NCBI RefSeq assembly: GCF_000515255.1
Contig: NZ_KI911559.1
Span: 2,987,660 to 3,051,659, forward strand
DNA length: 64,000 bases
Origin: Rhodovibrio salinarum DSM 9154
GTDB taxonomy: Bacteria; Pseudomonadota; Alphaproteobacteria; Kiloniellales; Rhodovibrionaceae
Reading direction: 5' to 3'
Part shown: piece by piece, positions 63,217 to 64,000 of the stretch
Position numbering within the stretch: the stretch's first letter is position 1
How the letters are laid out: the number at the start of each line of letters is the position of its first letter
The notes under the pieces: model-generated
What the model was told of the DNA's origin: nothing
Databases searched by the model: none
What the model saw: the letters and a program-made list of their open reading frames with translations, nothing else
Program-made: the position numbers and the translations under genes

Positions 63217-63630
63217 ATGTTTTCAGTCACCGTGCGCGACCGCTTCATGATCGCCCACTCCTTCCGGGGCGAGACCTTTGGCCCTGCGCGCAACCTGCAT
63301 GGCGCCACCTACGTCGTGGATTGCGAGTTCCGCTGCCCGACCCTGGACCGTGACGGGCTCGCCGTCGACATCGCCGCGGCAAGCGACCTGCTGAACGAGG
63401 TCGTCGGCGGCCTGCACATGCGCAACCTCGACGAGGCCAGCGAGTTCGAAGGCCAGAACACGACGACCGAGTTCCTGGCCAAAACGATCTACGACCGTCT
63501 TGCCTCAAGGATCGAGCACGGTGCGCTCGGCCCCGAGCAAGGCGGCCTGGTCGCGCTGAAGGTCACGCTGGGGGAATCCGACATCGCCTGGGCCAGTTAC
63601 GAGGGTCCTCTCCCGGCCACGTTGGGCTAG
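63217..63630 (+). CDS. PTPS/QueD-fold protein lacking catalytic triad
   Basis: A 137-residue tunnel-fold protein resembling 6-pyruvoyltetrahydropterin and 6-carboxytetrahydropterin synthases. H14 (MIAHSF) and H28 (NLHG) match zinc ligands, but the usual HGH is HGA (A30). The triad cysteine position is A24, and the Asp-His pair of LDHxNLD is H67-M68 in LHMRNLDE. The pterin-anchoring glutamate (E120, LGESD) and the NTTTEFLA segment remain. It therefore probably binds a pterin-like ligand but cannot use the standard mechanism. Confidence 0.85.
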   Translation: MFSVTVRDRFMIAHSFRGETFGPARNLHGATYVVDCEFRCPTLDRDGLAVDIAAASDLLNEVVGGLHMRNLDEASEFEGQNTTTEFLAKTIYDRLASRIEHGALGPEQGGLVALKVTLGESDIAWASYEGPLPATLG

Positions 63631-63649
63631 GCCGGAGGAAGCAGCGCCG

Positions 63650-64000
63650 ATGGCCGATCTCCACTTCGTCGTCCCAGGCAACCCGGACACCCATACCGGC
63701 GGCTTCATCTACGACCGCCGAATGGTGGAAGAGCTGCGCAAGCTGGGGCTGACGGTCGAATTGCACAGCCTGCCCGACGGTTGGCCCTATCCCGGCTTTC
63801 AGGCCGTCGACGCTGCCGAGCACCTATTGGCGCGTTTGCCCGACGGCGCGCGGGTGATCATCGACGGGCTGGCGCTCGGCGTGCTGCCGCGCCTTGCGGA
63901 GCGGGAAAGCGAACGTTTGCGGCTGATCGCGCTGGTGCACCACCCGCTGGCGGAAGAGACCGGCCTCGACGCCGGCGAGTCCAGGCGTCTGTTCGAAAGC
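63650..64000 (+). CDS. Glycosyltransferase family 4-like protein, N-terminal part
   Basis: The first 117 residues of a gene that runs off the window. It shows LHFVVPGNPDTHTGGFIYDRRMVEELRKLG, described by its TGG-x-YDRR donor-domain motif, and LIALVHHPLAEETGLD, both typical of GT-B glycosyltransferases (GT4). A strong GGAGGAA precedes ATG 63650, 19 bases after the PTPS-like gene, so the three genes are cotranscribed. The acceptor is unknown. Confidence 0.82.
   Translation, partial: MADLHFVVPGNPDTHTGGFIYDRRMVEELRKLGLTVELHSLPDGWPYPGFQAVDAAEHLLARLPDGARVIIDGLALGVLPRLAERESERLRLIALVHHPLAEETGLDAGESRRLFES

Overview
The window is about 64 kb of dense, GC-rich bacterial chromosome with no insertion sequence, prophage or CRISPR array that I can see. 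Gene families and gene order point to an alphaproteobacterium. The main signs are an Rrf2-led suf operon with SufS, a SufU-type scaffold, SufT and SufA; an RpoE/ChrR pair beside an RpoH-type sigma factor; a FNR-type box before hemN; and a cobN-type cobalamin cluster. A Rhodospirillales-like, possibly phototrophic organism would fit, but no photosynthesis gene is present and the genus cannot be fixed from this sequence.

Layout. Positions 1-5260 hold the start of a cardiolipin synthase, several uncharacterised proteins, an elongator tRNA-Met with its own promoter and terminator, and mnmA. Positions 5347-11992 run leftward: an alpha/beta hydrolase, tenA, a 2Fe-2S ferredoxin, two IscS/NifS-type cysteine desulfurases, iscR and cysE. 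Positions 12217-21607 are housekeeping: a hydrolase, anmK, tyrS, a chemoreceptor with a secreted sensor-like partner, an MFS transporter, and the divergent upp/uraA pair. Positions 21762-28952 are a complete suf operon ending in a clear terminator.

Positions 29976-49487 form a nearly continuous cobalamin cluster. It encodes corrin-ring methylation and contraction, amidation, cobalt chelation, adenosylation and nucleotide-loop genes, and its right-hand operon (cobP-cobW-cobN-cobO-cobQ) lies behind a cobalamin riboswitch with a visible promoter. The gene set is mosaic: CbiX, CbiG (fused to CobJ) and CbiD belong to the cobalt-early route, while CobN belongs to the cobalt-late route. Neither CobG/CobZ nor CobF is in the window. 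hemN follows, behind a near-perfect FNR-type box.

Positions 51618-61990 look like a singlet-oxygen/oxidative-stress island: rpoH, chrR, rpoE, a flavin amine oxidase/DUF1365/cyclopropane-fatty-acid-synthase-like operon, DUF3833, an NTF2-like protein, an SDR, an Fe-S photolyase and YceI. Three promoters with the same form, TGATC(C/T)-N18-TANNNA, stand before rpoE, the amine oxidase operon and rpoH. The ChrR homologue has lost the two cysteines of its N-terminal zinc site.

The right edge (62191-64000) holds an MDR dehydrogenase-like protein, a PTPS/QueD-fold protein lacking the whole catalytic triad and one zinc ligand, and a glycosyltransferase. Together they look like an undescribed biosynthetic cluster that continues past the window.
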